Shown: positions 17,035-25,815 of the stretch, piece by piece
How the letters are laid out: the number at the start of each line of letters is the position of its first letter
Numbering within the stretch: the first letter of the stretch is position 1
NCBI GenBank assembly: GCA_003170295.1
Contig: PNAJ01000052.1
Location: 25,064-74,569 of the forward strand
Direction: 5' to 3'
Length of the DNA stretch: 49,506 nucleotides
Source: Bryobacterales bacterium
Lineage (GTDB): Bacteria > Acidobacteriota > Terriglobia > Bryobacterales > Bryobacteraceae
Program-made: the position numbers and the translations under genes
Notes under the pieces: generated by a model
Databases searched by the model: none
What the model was told of the DNA's origin: nothing
What the model saw: the letters and a program-made list of their open reading frames with translations, nothing else

Positions 17035-17984
17035 CAACAGCTAGTGTACCCGGACGGACGAAGCAATACTTTCAGGACGCCCTTTGTTGCGGCGCGGCGA
17101 AACGCATCGGGTGCGCGATCGAGAGGAAACTCTTCGGAGATCAAATCGCCGACGCGAACTTTTCCCGATGCGAGCATTCGCAGGGCAGGTTCAAACCGCC
17201 CGCAGCGCGAACCGACCAGCGTGATTTCATTGACAATCGCGGGAGCGGTGTCGATAGGTACCAATCCGTGAACCGTCGACTTCATCACCACCGTTCCGCG
17301 CGGCTCGCACATTGCAATCGCGGCGCGCAATCCTTCTTGAGAGCCGGTTGCGTCCACCACGATCGGAAACGCGCGCTCTGGAAGTTTGTCTGGCAGCACT
17401 TGAGTGGTGACGCCGCACCATTCCACCAAGCGCATCTTTTCGCGATGCTTGCCGAGCAACAGAACCCTCGCGCCGTGCGCCTGCAAAACCTGCGCGATCA
17501 GCAACCCGAGCTTGCCGTCGCCGAGCACCGCGACCTGCGTCCCCTTCGCGATCTTGATCTGATCGAGAATCTCGCAGGCGGCCGCGACTGGTTCGATGAA
17601 CACCGCGTGTTCAGTTGAAATCGACTTGGGCACGCGATGCAGGTTGGCCACGGGCAGCGTCAGAAACTCGCGAAACGCGCCCGGATGTTTCACGATTCCG
17701 AGCACCGCGCGGTTCGGACAATGCCGGCCAAGTCCGCGCGCGCACCAATCGCAATGGCCGCACGCAAGATTGATTTCGCCCACCACGCGCGTTCCATCCG
17801 CCAGCTCGCCGACGAACTCATGTCCGGGCGTGCCCGAGAATCCGTAGTAGCCGCGCTGCAATTCGAGATCGGTGGAACAGATCCCCGCCGCGAGCATTCG
17901 AATCCGCGCAAATCCCTTCGCGACGCGGGGCAGCGGTTGCTTCTTAACTTCGACCAGGCCGTTTTCCAGATGGACGGACAACAT
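17034..17984 (-). CDS. Zinc-dependent medium-chain alcohol dehydrogenase
   Basis: An NAD(P)-dependent MDR oxidoreductase of 316 residues. The catalytic zinc site is C36, H55 and E56 (ICSTDLE and GTPGHEFVG); the structural zinc lobe is C75, C78, C81 and C89. The nucleotide fold shows VAVLGDGKLGLLIAQVL. It resembles sugar- or threonine-dehydrogenase-type MDRs but the substrate is not clear. ATG 17984 begins the conserved protein; a longer frame to 18146 overlaps the divergent glyoxalase gene. The glyoxalase gene starts 20 bp away on the other strand, so both promoters share this gap. Confidence 0.92.
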   Translation of the reverse strand: MLSVHLENGLVEVKKQPLPRVAKGFARIRMLAAGICSTDLELQRGYYGFSGTPGHEFVGELADGTRVVGEINLACGHCDWCARGLGRHCPNRAVLGIVKHPGAFREFLTLPVANLHRVPKSISTEHAVFIEPVAAACEILDQIKIAKGTQVAVLGDGKLGLLIAQVLQAHGARVLLLGKHREKMRLVEWCGVTTQVLPDKLPERAFPIVVDATGSQEGLRAAIAMCEPRGTVVMKSTVHGLVPIDTAPAIVNEITLVGSRCGRFEPALRMLASGKVRVGDLISEEFPLDRAPDAFRRAATKGVLKVLLRPSGYTSC

Positions 17985-18003
17985 TCGTTTAAAGTTAGAA
18001 GAT

Positions 18004-18396
18004 ATGGCTTTCACAATGCAATCGTTGACCCCGATTCTGATCGTGGACGCGATCGAACCTTGCCTCGATTTCTGGAAGCGCATCGGATTCACCGTAACGG
18101 TGGAGGTCCCCGACGGCGACGCGCTGGGTTTCGTGATTTTGAACAACGGTCCGGTCGAAGTGATGTATCAGACGCGCGCCAGCGTGGCGAAAGACGTGCC
18201 TTCCATGGCCGATTTTCCGTCGTCGAGCATCCTTTATATACACGTAACCAACATTGACGAGATTATCGCCGCCGTCTCGGGTGCGCCGGTGCTGGTCCCC
18301 AAACGCACCACGTTTTACGGCGCGACCGAATACTCGGTGCGCGAACCGGGCGGTAACGCCGTCAGCTTTTCGGAAGTGAGCTCGCATGCAAGCTAG
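18004..18396 (+). CDS. Glyoxalase/bleomycin-resistance superfamily protein
   Basis: A 130-residue vicinal-oxygen-chelate fold protein: TPILIVDAIEPCLDFWKRIGF at the N-terminus, LGFVILNNGPVEVMYQ in the middle, and the C-terminal YGATEYSVREPGGNAVSFSE typical of the family. The substrate is unknown; it may isomerise, bind or detoxify a small molecule. It starts at ATG 18004 behind a TTAGAAG sequence. Its 3' end overlaps the threonine synthase gene start by 11 bp, so the two are co-translated. Confidence 0.85.
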   Translation: MAFTMQSLTPILIVDAIEPCLDFWKRIGFTVTVEVPDGDALGFVILNNGPVEVMYQTRASVAKDVPSMADFPSSSILYIHVTNIDEIIAAVSGAPVLVPKRTTFYGATEYSVREPGGNAVSFSEVSSHAS

Positions 18397-19690
18397 CCTG
18401 CGCTGCATCGCGCAATCGTGCGGCGCGCATTTTGGGATCGAAGAGGTTCTTTACAACTGCCCGAAATGCGGCGGGCTGCTGGAGGCTTCCTATAGCGGTT
18501 CATTCGCGCCCGCTAACGAGTTGAAGCGGACGTTTCTCGATCGCCGGTTGAGCAACGCTCCTCTCGATCAAAGCGGAGTCTGGCGCTATCGCGAATTGTT
18601 TCCGTTTCTCGACGATGTATCGCACGTGGTCACGTTGCGCGAAGGCAATACGCCAATGCTCGATGGGCCGATCGCGGCTGCATATGGAGGCCTCGACCGG
18701 CTGACGTTCAAGCATCAAGGGTTCAATCCCACCGGGTCGTTCAAGGACAACGGCATGACGTGCGGCGTTGCCCAGGCGCGCCGTTTGAAGATGACGCGCG
18801 TTGCTTGCGTCTCGACCGGCAACACCTCCGCATCGATGGCCGCTTACGCCGCTGCGGCCGGCCTCGAACCGTTGATCTTTCTTCCGCACGGCAACATTTC
18901 ATTCGGGAAACTCGCGCAGGCGCTCGAATATGGCGCGCGTACGCTCCAGGTGGAGGCGAACTTCGACGAAATCCTCGCCTTGGTGCGAGTGCTAGCTGAG
19001 CGGCTCGGGATTTATATGCTGAACTCGATGAACCCGTTTCGCATCGAAGGGCAGAAGAGCATCGTCATCGAAATGATGGATCAGCGCGACTGGCGCGCGC
19101 CGGATTGGATCGTGCTTCCGGGCGGGAACCTCGGCAACACGTCGGCGTTCGGCAAGGCTCTGCGGGAGTTACACGCACTCGGTTTTATCGATAAAATGCC
19201 GCGTCTCGGCGTGATTCAGGCGGAAGGGTCGGCTCCGTTTTACGAGTTCAGCCAGCGTCACGGCGAGGGCGCATTTCGTGCGATCGCGAAACCGGAAACG
19301 CTCGCCACCGCGATCCGCATCGGCGATCCGGTGTCGTGGCCCAAGGCTTGGCACGAAGTTCAGGTATCGAACGGCGTGGTCGAAAAGGTCACGGAGCAGG
19401 AGATCGCCGACGCCAAAGCGCAGATTGGGCGATGTGGCATCGGATGCGAGCCCGCGTCCGCCGCGACGCTCGCGGGAATTCGTAGATTGACGGCGGCTGG
19501 GACCATCGCGCACGATGCCGACGTTGTCGCCGTGCTCACCGGCAACGTACTGAAAGATACGGACTATATTTATCGCTATCACACTGGCCAACTTGAAGCG
19601 CCGGGCGGCGTCAAGATCGATTCGAAGTTTGGCAATCAACCGATTGTTGTGCCGAACGATCCAGATCGGATTGCGGAGCTGTTGAGTTAG
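18386..19690 (+). CDS. thrC: Threonine synthase
   Basis: Converts O-phosphohomoserine to threonine with PLP. The 434 residues contain an N-terminal zinc ribbon (C7, C12, C25, C28), the PLP lysine K120 in FNPTGSFKDNGMT, the phosphate loop VSTGNTSASMAAYAAAAG, and a C-terminal GIGCEPASAATLAGIRRL. The zinc ribbon places it with the longer bacterial/archaeal threonine synthases. It overlaps the glyoxalase gene at its 5' end. No other threonine genes are present here. Confidence 0.94.
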   Translation: MQASLRCIAQSCGAHFGIEEVLYNCPKCGGLLEASYSGSFAPANELKRTFLDRRLSNAPLDQSGVWRYRELFPFLDDVSHVVTLREGNTPMLDGPIAAAYGGLDRLTFKHQGFNPTGSFKDNGMTCGVAQARRLKMTRVACVSTGNTSASMAAYAAAAGLEPLIFLPHGNISFGKLAQALEYGARTLQVEANFDEILALVRVLAERLGIYMLNSMNPFRIEGQKSIVIEMMDQRDWRAPDWIVLPGGNLGNTSAFGKALRELHALGFIDKMPRLGVIQAEGSAPFYEFSQRHGEGAFRAIAKPETLATAIRIGDPVSWPKAWHEVQVSNGVVEKVTEQEIADAKAQIGRCGIGCEPASAATLAGIRRLTAAGTIAHDADVVAVLTGNVLKDTDYIYRYHTGQLEAPGGVKIDSKFGNQPIVVPNDPDRIAELLS

Positions 19691-19709
19691 CGTAAGTGCC
19701 GCGCCAGAG

Positions 19710-19715
19710 TATAAT
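19710..19715 (+). promoter_or_regulatory. Consensus -10 box, candidate leaderless promoter
   Basis: A perfect TATAAT is followed by six bases and then GTG at 19722. A TTGAGT at 19682-19687 is too far (22-bp spacing) to be a good -35. If active, transcription would begin at the GTG. Confidence 0.5.
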
Positions 19716-19721
19716 CTAAAG

Positions 19722-20096
19722 GTGCGAAAATTGGGCTTGATTGCGACCCTCTCCCTGCTGGCCGCGTGTACGAAGGATATTCAGAACAAGGAGGCGGTCC
19801 ACGGCAGTATCGTCGATTATTTGAAAACGCGCCAGGATAAAACGGGGCTCAACGTGGATCTGATGCAGGTCGAAGTTTCCACGCTGACGTTCACTTCCAG
19901 CGGCAACGAAGCGCATGCCAACGTGATGTTCACGCCCAAAGCCGGTGGGACAGGAATGCAGATGGCCTATACGCTGGATCGCAAGGGAGACAAGTGGGTT
20001 GTGCGCACCCGCGCCGAAGGTGGCGAGAATCCGCACGGCGCGGCGGGTCTGCCCGCACTGCCGCCGAATCATCCTCCCATGGGAAAACAGCCATGA
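19722..20096 (+). CDS. Putative lipoprotein of unknown function, 124 aa
   Basis: Starts at GTG 19722 with MRKLGLIATLSLLAAC, a clear lipoprotein signal (lipobox LAA-C). The mature part KDIQNKEAVHGSIVDYLKTR and VSTLTFTSSGNEAHANVMFTP suggests a small beta-rich fold similar to DUF-type lipoproteins with a NTF2/cystatin-like appearance; the family is not certain. The C-terminus is proline-rich (GLPALPPNHPPMG). Its stop overlaps the ATG of the flavoprotein gene (ATGA), so they are probably coupled. Confidence 0.75.
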   Translation: MRKLGLIATLSLLAACTKDIQNKEAVHGSIVDYLKTRQDKTGLNVDLMQVEVSTLTFTSSGNEAHANVMFTPKAGGTGMQMAYTLDRKGDKWVVRTRAEGGENPHGAAGLPALPPNHPPMGKQP

Positions 20097-21280
20097 AAAC
20101 GGTCGCCGTATTAGGGGGTGGTCCGGCCGGTGCGTTTGCCGCCGAAAGGTTGGCGACCGCTGGCCTGAAGACGATTCTTTTTGACGAAAAGCTGGCGTGG
20201 GAGAAGCCCTGCGGTGGCGGCCTTACCTACAAGGCCTATCATGAGTACCCTTTTCTGGTGGACAACGATACACCCAAGAAATTCGTCAGCGAGACGACGC
20301 TTTCCGCCCCACGCGCCGGCGCCGTGAGGATGCAACTGGAGCATCCGCTGGTGATTTATTCGCGCATGGACCTGAACCGCATGCTGCTCAAACGTGCGGA
20401 GAATTCCGGCGCCGCGATCGAGCAGACCCGCGTGATGGGCATCGAGCGTCGCGGCAAGGGCTGGAATCTGCGGACGCGATGCGGCACGGCGGAGGCGGAC
20501 TTTTGCATTATCGCGACGGGAGCGCGCAATCCTCTGCGCGAGGTCGGCACCGAGTGGGGCGCGAAGGACACCATGACGGCGCTCGGTTATTACGTCCCGT
20601 CCACGCAGGATCATATAGATATTCAATTTTTGCCAGGCCTCGAAGGCTACATCTGGGTGTTCCCTCGCTGCGGCCATCTGTCGGTAGGAATCTGCGGGAA
20701 GGGCGAGCCGGCGCACGCGTTGCGGACGCGCCTGGAAGCCTACATGACCGAGCGCGACATCTCCTATAAAGAGGGAAAATTCTACAGCCACATGTTGCCG
20801 TCGCTTGAAACGCCGGGCTGGCGCAGCAATCGTGTCTCGGGCGAAGGATGGCTCGCCGTCGGAGATGCGGGCGGCCTGGTCGATCCCATCACGGGCGAAG
20901 GCCTCTATTACGCGATGCGTTCCGGCGATCTGGCGAGCCGCGTGGTGATCGACGACGCGCACGGCATCGCGGAAAAGGCCGCGGCGTATCGAGCGGTGCT
21001 GGCGCGCGAGTTCGCGCTCGATCTGGAGTTTGCGGCAACACTCGCGAAACGAGTTTTCCTCGGTAGTTTCCTGTGCAGCTCGGTTCCCGCCCGCATGGTG
21101 CAGTACATTCGCAGCAGCCCTCGATTCCGCGCGTTGATGCAGGACCTGTTCGCCGGGACGCAGCCTTACGGCGAATTAAAGAGCCGCCTGCTCCGCAACC
21201 TCAACGGCACTCTGCAAGAAGCGCTGATGAGTTTCTTCCTCAATCGTGTGATTCCCGAAAACTCCCGCGCCGTGCTATGA
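20093..21280 (+). CDS. FAD-dependent oxidoreductase, geranylgeranyl reductase family
   Basis: A flavoprotein of 395 residues. It starts [20 protein letters not shown], the Rossmann FAD-binding GxGxxG, followed by [16 protein letters not shown], a signature of geranylgeranyl-reductase-type enzymes, then IATGARNPL and [20 protein letters not shown], the second FAD motif. These enzymes reduce isoprenoid chains or act in related lipid/quinone reactions; the substrate is unknown. ATG 20093 overlaps the lipoprotein stop, and the 3' end overlaps the hemL start. Confidence 0.92.
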   Translation: MKTVAVLGGGPAGAFAAERLATAGLKTILFDEKLAWEKPCGGGLTYKAYHEYPFLVDNDTPKKFVSETTLSAPRAGAVRMQLEHPLVIYSRMDLNRMLLKRAENSGAAIEQTRVMGIERRGKGWNLRTRCGTAEADFCIIATGARNPLREVGTEWGAKDTMTALGYYVPSTQDHIDIQFLPGLEGYIWVFPRCGHLSVGICGKGEPAHALRTRLEAYMTERDISYKEGKFYSHMLPSLETPGWRSNRVSGEGWLAVGDAGGLVDPITGEGLYYAMRSGDLASRVVIDDAHGIAEKAAAYRAVLAREFALDLEFAATLAKRVFLGSFLCSSVPARMVQYIRSSPRFRALMQDLFAGTQPYGELKSRLLRNLNGTLQEALMSFFLNRVIPENSRAVL

Positions 21281-22539
21281 AGACCGCACAATCCGAAGAG
21301 TGGTTTGAACGCGCGCAGCGCCATATTCCGGGTGGAGTCAACTCCCCGGTGCGGGCCTTCCGAGGCGTCGGTGGATCTCCCCGATTCATCGCGCGCGGCG
21401 AAGGCTCGAAGCTGTTCGATGTCGATGGCAATTCGTATATCGATTACGTTTGCTCCTGGGGACCGCTGATCTTAGGCCACCGTCCGCAACCGGTGATCGA
21501 GGCCTTGCGCAGCGTTCTTGAAATCGGCACCAGCTTCGGCGCTCCCACCGGACAAGAGGTCGAATTAGCAGAGTTGATCGCGCACGTGGTTCCGTCGATG
21601 CAAATGGTGCGCCTCGTCAACTCTGGAACCGAGGCGACGATGAGCGCGCTGCGCGTGGCGCGAGGCTTCACGGGCCGCGATCTGACGGTGAAGTTCGAGG
21701 GTTGCTATCACGGTCACGTCGATTCGCTTTTAGTCAAGGCAGGGTCGGGCATGGCGACGCTGGGCATTGCGGATACCGCGGGAGTGCCCGCGTCGTTCGC
21801 CGCAACGACCATCGCTCTTCCGTATAATTCCATCGCCGCGGTGGAGCAGACATTTGCCACGCATGGCGACAAAATCGCTGCGGTGATCGTTGAACCGGTG
21901 GCCGGAAATATGGGCTGTGTTCCGCCCGCGCCGGGATTTCTGGAAGCGCTCCGCGAATTGACGGCGCGTCACGGCGCGCTGCTGATCTTCGACGAGGTCA
22001 TGACGGGCTTTCGAGTGGCGCTGGGTGGTGCGCAGAAGCGCTTCGAGATTCTTCCCGACTTGACGACGCTCGGCAAAATTATCGGTGGCGGTTTGCCGAT
22101 GGCGGCCTACGGCGGCCGAGCCGACATCATGAAAAAAGTCGCGCCGGTCGGGCCGATCTATCAGGCGGGAACGCTGTCCGGGAATCCTCTTGCGGTCGCG
22201 GCTGGCCTCGCGATGCTGCGTTACTTGGTCGCGCACCCGGAGGTTTACGAGATTCTCGAGGCGCGCAGCGGGCAGTTGTGCGCGTGGGTTCCACCCGGAG
22301 TTACCGTGAATCGCGTCGGCTCGATGTTCACGTTCTTCTTCACGCCGGACCCGGTCACCGATTGGGCCTCGGCCGAGCGCAGCGACAAGGCCCGGTTCGC
22401 GAAACTGTTTCACTTCCTGCTGGAACGCGGCGTTTATCTCGCGCCTTCGCAATTCGAAGCTGGATTCATTTCGACTGCGCACAGCGAGGACGATATTCGT
22501 CACACTGTGGACGCGATGAAAGAGTTTTTCGAAGCCTGA
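21277..22539 (+). CDS. hemL: Glutamate-1-semialdehyde 2,1-aminomutase
   Basis: Makes 5-aminolevulinate for haem and tetrapyrrole synthesis. The 420-residue class III aminotransferase has [19 protein letters not shown] near the N-terminus, [16 protein letters not shown], the conserved [15 protein letters not shown] loop, FDEVMTGFR, and the PLP lysine K267 in [16 protein letters not shown] 21277 is confirmed by its overlap with the preceding stop (ATGA). Length and motifs are normal. No other hem genes lie here. Confidence 0.97.
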   Translation: MKTAQSEEWFERAQRHIPGGVNSPVRAFRGVGGSPRFIARGEGSKLFDVDGNSYIDYVCSWGPLILGHRPQPVIEALRSVLEIGTSFGAPTGQEVELAELIAHVVPSMQMVRLVNSGTEATMSALRVARGFTGRDLTVKFEGCYHGHVDSLLVKAGSGMATLGIADTAGVPASFAATTIALPYNSIAAVEQTFATHGDKIAAVIVEPVAGNMGCVPPAPGFLEALRELTARHGALLIFDEVMTGFRVALGGAQKRFEILPDLTTLGKIIGGGLPMAAYGGRADIMKKVAPVGPIYQAGTLSGNPLAVAAGLAMLRYLVAHPEVYEILEARSGQLCAWVPPGVTVNRVGSMFTFFFTPDPVTDWASAERSDKARFAKLFHFLLERGVYLAPSQFEAGFISTAHSEDDIRHTVDAMKEFFEA

Positions 22540-22627
22540 ATCGTCACAGGTGTGCCTGTTTTTCCCGGCGATGCGCTGGTAAGTTCAATGTGTTCAATCC
22601 GGCCCTTGAACTGCACCGGCAGCCTTT

Positions 22628-22936
22628 ATGAAAAGCCTCATTATTGGCGCGGCGCTGCTGTTCGTTCAACCGGAGGTGCAGACAACAGTCATCCGCTCGA
22701 TCAAATTCGAAAATTTCAAAGGTGTTTCGACAGACGATTTGGTGCATCGCCTGAAAGACCGTGGAATTCGCGTCTCCGTGGAACAGCTCTACGAACCTCA
22801 GCAAGTGGATTCGGCACGCCAGGCTTTACAAGAGCTGCTGGAAGAAAAAGGCCGCACCGGCATGGACGTGAAGTCCGCCGTGCGGCAGGTCCCTCCACGA
22901 TCGGTCGAAGTGACGTTCCGAGCGGCGAAGAACTAA
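22628..22936 (+). CDS. Single-domain secreted POTRA protein
   Basis: A 102-residue protein. After a hydrophobic N-terminus (MKSLIIGAALLFVQPEVQ) comes VIRSIKFENFKGVSTDDLVHRLKDRGIRVSVEQ, then DSARQALQELLEEKGR and VPPRSVEVTFRAAKN. This order (strand, helix, helix, strand, strand) is that of one POTRA domain as found in BamA and TamA. No beta-barrel follows, so the protein would be a free periplasmic POTRA. It lies 88 bp after hemL and could belong to the same transcript. The function is unknown; an adaptor for outer-membrane assembly is speculation. Confidence 0.75.
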   Translation: MKSLIIGAALLFVQPEVQTTVIRSIKFENFKGVSTDDLVHRLKDRGIRVSVEQLYEPQQVDSARQALQELLEEKGRTGMDVKSAVRQVPPRSVEVTFRAAKN

Positions 22937-23270
22937 AATTCCAATAAGTCTTTCTGCCGATTACTCAAGAACTTCGCGCTTTTACTCGCGATTGTTTTTA
23001 GGATCAGGCGGCACAATGTGATCAAGAGATCGGTCATTTCGTCGTATCCCGATCCGCTACCGCGAGGGTGAAGTCTTCGAAGCTCTCCTCTCGCCATTTT
23101 GGCTAAAGTGCGATGACCCACGCCGTTGCGGGCAAATAAACGGTGGGAGCGCTCCACTTTTTGGAAGCTTTGGTGTCTGTCCGCCGTTTGCGGTGCGGTT
23201 CAACGGAACCGCGACCGTTTCAGGGAGCGGACAGACGCGAACTCTCTCGCGATACGCGGGACAAGTGTGT
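22937..23270. other. Intergenic stretch, no clear gene
   Basis: The 334 bp between the POTRA gene and the ABC permease gene. A minus-strand open frame (22933-23157) ends in a helical-looking stretch, MTDLLITLCRLILKTIASK, which might be a remnant, but nothing supports expression. The right part holds a palindromic element at 23176-23235. Confidence 0.4.
23176..23235. repeat. Palindromic dispersed repeat (family A)
   Basis: Outer arms TCTGTCCGC and GCGGACAGA enclose an inner stem GCGGTTC/GAACCGC. The right half (GGAACCGCGACCG then TTTCAGGGAGCGG) is the complement of the CCGCTCCC...GGTCGCGGTTCC consensus shared with 14251 and 45901. It lies between convergent genes and could help end transcription from either side. 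Confidence 0.7.
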
Positions 23271-24197
23271 CTAACTCACTCCACGCCGCTTGCGCAGCTC
23301 ATCGAGCCACACCGCGAGAATAATCACCGTGCCGATGATGATGGGCTGCCAGTAGGGATTGATGCCGAGCAGGTCGCTACCGTCGGAGAGCAAACCCATG
23401 ATGAACGCGCCGACCAGCGTTCCCAGCACGCTACCTTCGCCGCCGCGCAGGCTTCCCCCGCCGATCACGACCGCGGCGATGGCTTGCAGCTCGTACCCTT
23501 GCCCCGCCGTGGGTTGTCCGCTCATCAGGCGCGAGGCTTCGATCATGCCCGAAAGTCCCGTCAACCCGCCGGCGATGGCGTAGACCGAAGTGACATGAAA
23601 CGCGACGGGAATGCCGGCATAAAACGCCGCGTCCGGGTTGCTGCCGATCGAAAATGCGTAGCGGCCGAGCCGCGTATGTTCCAGCACGACGTGCATCGCG
23701 ACCGCGCAGACCAGCAAAATCCACAGCACGATGGGAATGCCGAATATGTCCGTGCCGGAGCCGAGGATCGCGAACTTCAACGGAATCTCATGCACCGGCA
23801 GTCCGTTCGAAATGAGCAGAGTGACACCTCGATAGATGCCCATCGTGCCCAGCGTGACGATGAAGGGATTCACTCTCAGGCGCGTAATCAGCGTACCGTT
23901 GAGCAATCCGCACATTGTGCCGGCGGCGATGCCGATGGCGATCGCGACGGGAACGGAGTATCCCTTCCGCATGGCCAGCGTGCCCATGAATCCGCCGAAT
24001 GCGAGGATCGAGCCGACCGAAAGATCGATGCCGCCGGAGATAATGATCAGCGTCATGCCGAGCGCCATGATGTTGATGACCGTCGTTTGGCGAATCACAG
24101 TGGAGAGATTCGGGCCCGTCAAAAAATGCGGCGAGGCAATCGCTAAACCGACAAAGAGAGCGACCAGGGTCGCGAACGGCAGCAGACGTTGAATCAC
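23271..24197 (-). CDS. ABC transporter permease, ribose/xylose (RbsC) type
   Basis: An inner-membrane permease of 308 residues with eight to ten hydrophobic segments and the family motif MALGMTLIIISGGIDLSVGSILAFGG, followed by RVNPFIVTLGTMGIYRGVTLLISNG and VIGGGSLRGGEGSVLGTLVGA. It pairs with the ATPase gene immediately upstream (4-bp overlap). A substrate-binding protein gene is not adjacent; it must be elsewhere or missing. The sugar is unknown. Confidence 0.95.
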   Translation of the reverse strand: MIQRLLPFATLVALFVGLAIASPHFLTGPNLSTVIRQTTVINIMALGMTLIIISGGIDLSVGSILAFGGFMGTLAMRKGYSVPVAIAIGIAAGTMCGLLNGTLITRLRVNPFIVTLGTMGIYRGVTLLISNGLPVHEIPLKFAILGSGTDIFGIPIVLWILLVCAVAMHVVLEHTRLGRYAFSIGSNPDAAFYAGIPVAFHVTSVYAIAGGLTGLSGMIEASRLMSGQPTAGQGYELQAIAAVVIGGGSLRGGEGSVLGTLVGAFIMGLLSDGSDLLGINPYWQPIIIGTVIILAVWLDELRKRRGVS

Positions 24198-25684
24198 TGC
24201 GGAACCTTTTCTTCAAACGCGGCGAGCCGCAGAATATCTTCCTGAGAAGCGCCGCGAGGAAGCTCGCCCGCGAGCCTGCCTTGCCGCATCACGAGAACGC
24301 GATCGGCGACGGCTTGGATTTCGGCCATTTCCGAGCTCATCATCAGAATCGCCGCGCCCGATCGCGCGAGCTGGTCCATGGTCTCGAAGACCTCCATTTT
24401 TGCACCGACGTCGACGCCGCGCGTCGGCTCATCGAACAACAGAACGCGAGCGCCGGTGACCAGCCATTTGGCGATCACCACTTTTTGCTGATTGCCACCG
24501 CTCAATCGGCGCGCGAGCTGCGCTGGTCCGTCGTACTTCAGACGCAGGCGCGTGCCTTGCTCAGTCGTGAGAAGGCGCTCGCTGCGTAGTTTGAGGAAAC
24601 CCATGCTGCACACCGATCGGAGGCTGGCCATCGTCACGTTGGGCGCAATGGCGAGTCCGGTCGCCAGTCCGGCTCGCTGGCGATCCTCGGGGACCAGCGC
24701 GATTCCAGCGCGCACCGCGTCGCGAGGTGTGCGAATGCGCACCGTTTTCCCGCCAACCTGCACTTCTCCCGAATCGATGGGATCGATACCGAACAAAGCC
24801 CGGCAGAGTTCGGTGCGTCCCGCGCCAATGAGGCCGGCCATGCCGACGATCTCTCCGGCGCGCACGGTGAAGCTGATGTCTTTGAGTAAGGGCTCGCTGG
24901 TGAGTCCAGTCACGCGCAGCATTTCGTCTCCGGGAGGCAAAGGCTCGCGCCGGTAAAGCGAATTCACTTCGCGCCCGACCATGTGTTGAATCAGTTGGTC
25001 CGTCGAGAGCTCATTAAGCATGCATGAATGTACCGTCTCGCCGTCGCGCAATATCGTCACGCGATCGCCGATCGCTCGCAGCTCTTCGAGGCGGTGTGTA
25101 ATATAGATGACGCCCACTTCGCGGAGGCGCAATTCCTGAACGATGCGGAAGACTTCCCGGGTTTCCGATTCGGTGAGCGAAGAGGTCGGCTCGTCGAAGA
25201 TCAGCAGACTGGGGCCTTGCTCGACCGCGCGGCAGATCTCGACCATCTGTTTTCCCGCGGGGCTCAGTTTTCCGACCAGCGCTTCCGCCTGCAACGGAAA
25301 TGTGTGCCGTTCGATGAGACGGCGCGCGCGCGCTTCGATCTCGCGGCGGCGAATCCATCCCAAGGGATGCCGGCCTTCGCGCCCCAGAAAAATATTCTCC
25401 GCGACGGAGAGATGAGGCGCGAGCAGCGATTCCTGATGCACCATCGCGATCCCGCTTTGGGCAGCCTCCGCGGGATTGCGGAACCGGACAGGTTCACCGC
25501 GGAATCGCATCTCGCCCGAATCGGGAGAGATCATGCCCGCGACGATTTTCATCAGCGTCGATTTGCCCGCGCCGTTCTCGCCCATCAGGAGATGAACTTC
25601 TCCGGCTTTAACGATACAGTTGCCGTTGCGGAGGGCAGTTACGCCGCCGAAGCGTTTTTGAATGGAAGCAAGTTCTAGGAGCAC
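24194..25684 (-). CDS. ABC transporter ATP-binding protein, sugar (RbsA/MglA) type
   Basis: A fused double ATPase of 496 residues. The first half has a Walker A (GENGAGKST), a degenerate signature (LSPAGKQMVEI) and Walker B (LLIFDEPTSSL); the second half has GLIGAGRTELCRALFG in place of a normal Walker A, the signature LSGGNQQKVVIAKWL, and VLLFDEPTRGVDVGAK. This asymmetric pattern is typical of RbsA. The start is GTG 25684; a TATGCT at 25694-25699 (minus strand) gives a good -10 nine bases upstream. It is coupled to the permease gene. Confidence 0.95.
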   Translation of the reverse strand: MLLELASIQKRFGGVTALRNGNCIVKAGEVHLLMGENGAGKSTLMKIVAGMISPDSGEMRFRGEPVRFRNPAEAAQSGIAMVHQESLLAPHLSVAENIFLGREGRHPLGWIRRREIEARARRLIERHTFPLQAEALVGKLSPAGKQMVEICRAVEQGPSLLIFDEPTSSLTESETREVFRIVQELRLREVGVIYITHRLEELRAIGDRVTILRDGETVHSCMLNELSTDQLIQHMVGREVNSLYRREPLPPGDEMLRVTGLTSEPLLKDISFTVRAGEIVGMAGLIGAGRTELCRALFGIDPIDSGEVQVGGKTVRIRTPRDAVRAGIALVPEDRQRAGLATGLAIAPNVTMASLRSVCSMGFLKLRSERLLTTEQGTRLRLKYDGPAQLARRLSGGNQQKVVIAKWLVTGARVLLFDEPTRGVDVGAKMEVFETMDQLARSGAAILMMSSEMAEIQAVADRVLVMRQGRLAGELPRGASQEDILRLAAFEEKVPQ

Positions 25685-25700
25685 GTAAGGATTAGCATAT

Positions 25701-25797
25701 CCCCTCCCTGACGGTCAGGGTTCGGTGTCGAGGCGGTCACACCTTCGACAGCCGCTCCTCAACTGCCGACACGGAACCGCCATGCGTAAGCATGCGG
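25701..25797. repeat. Dispersed palindromic repeat (family A variant)
   Basis: Begins CCCTCCCTGACGGTCAGGG and ends with ACGGAACCGCCATGCG. The first part matches 9703-9735, and the end resembles the half-element at 23205-23230. It fills the 131-bp gap between the sugar ABC ATPase start and the dnaB end. Confidence 0.55.
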
Positions 25798-25815
25798 ACA
25801 GACGGCACCGGATCA

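Noticed and set aside
22933..23157. Minus-strand open frame with a helical C-terminal stretch
   Set aside because: No recognisable domain, no start signal, and the region is otherwise repeat-bearing; treated as intergenic.
24281..24956. Plus-strand frames opposite the RbsA-type ATPase
   Set aside because: Shadows of the strongly conserved minus-strand ATPase; no promoter or ribosome site.
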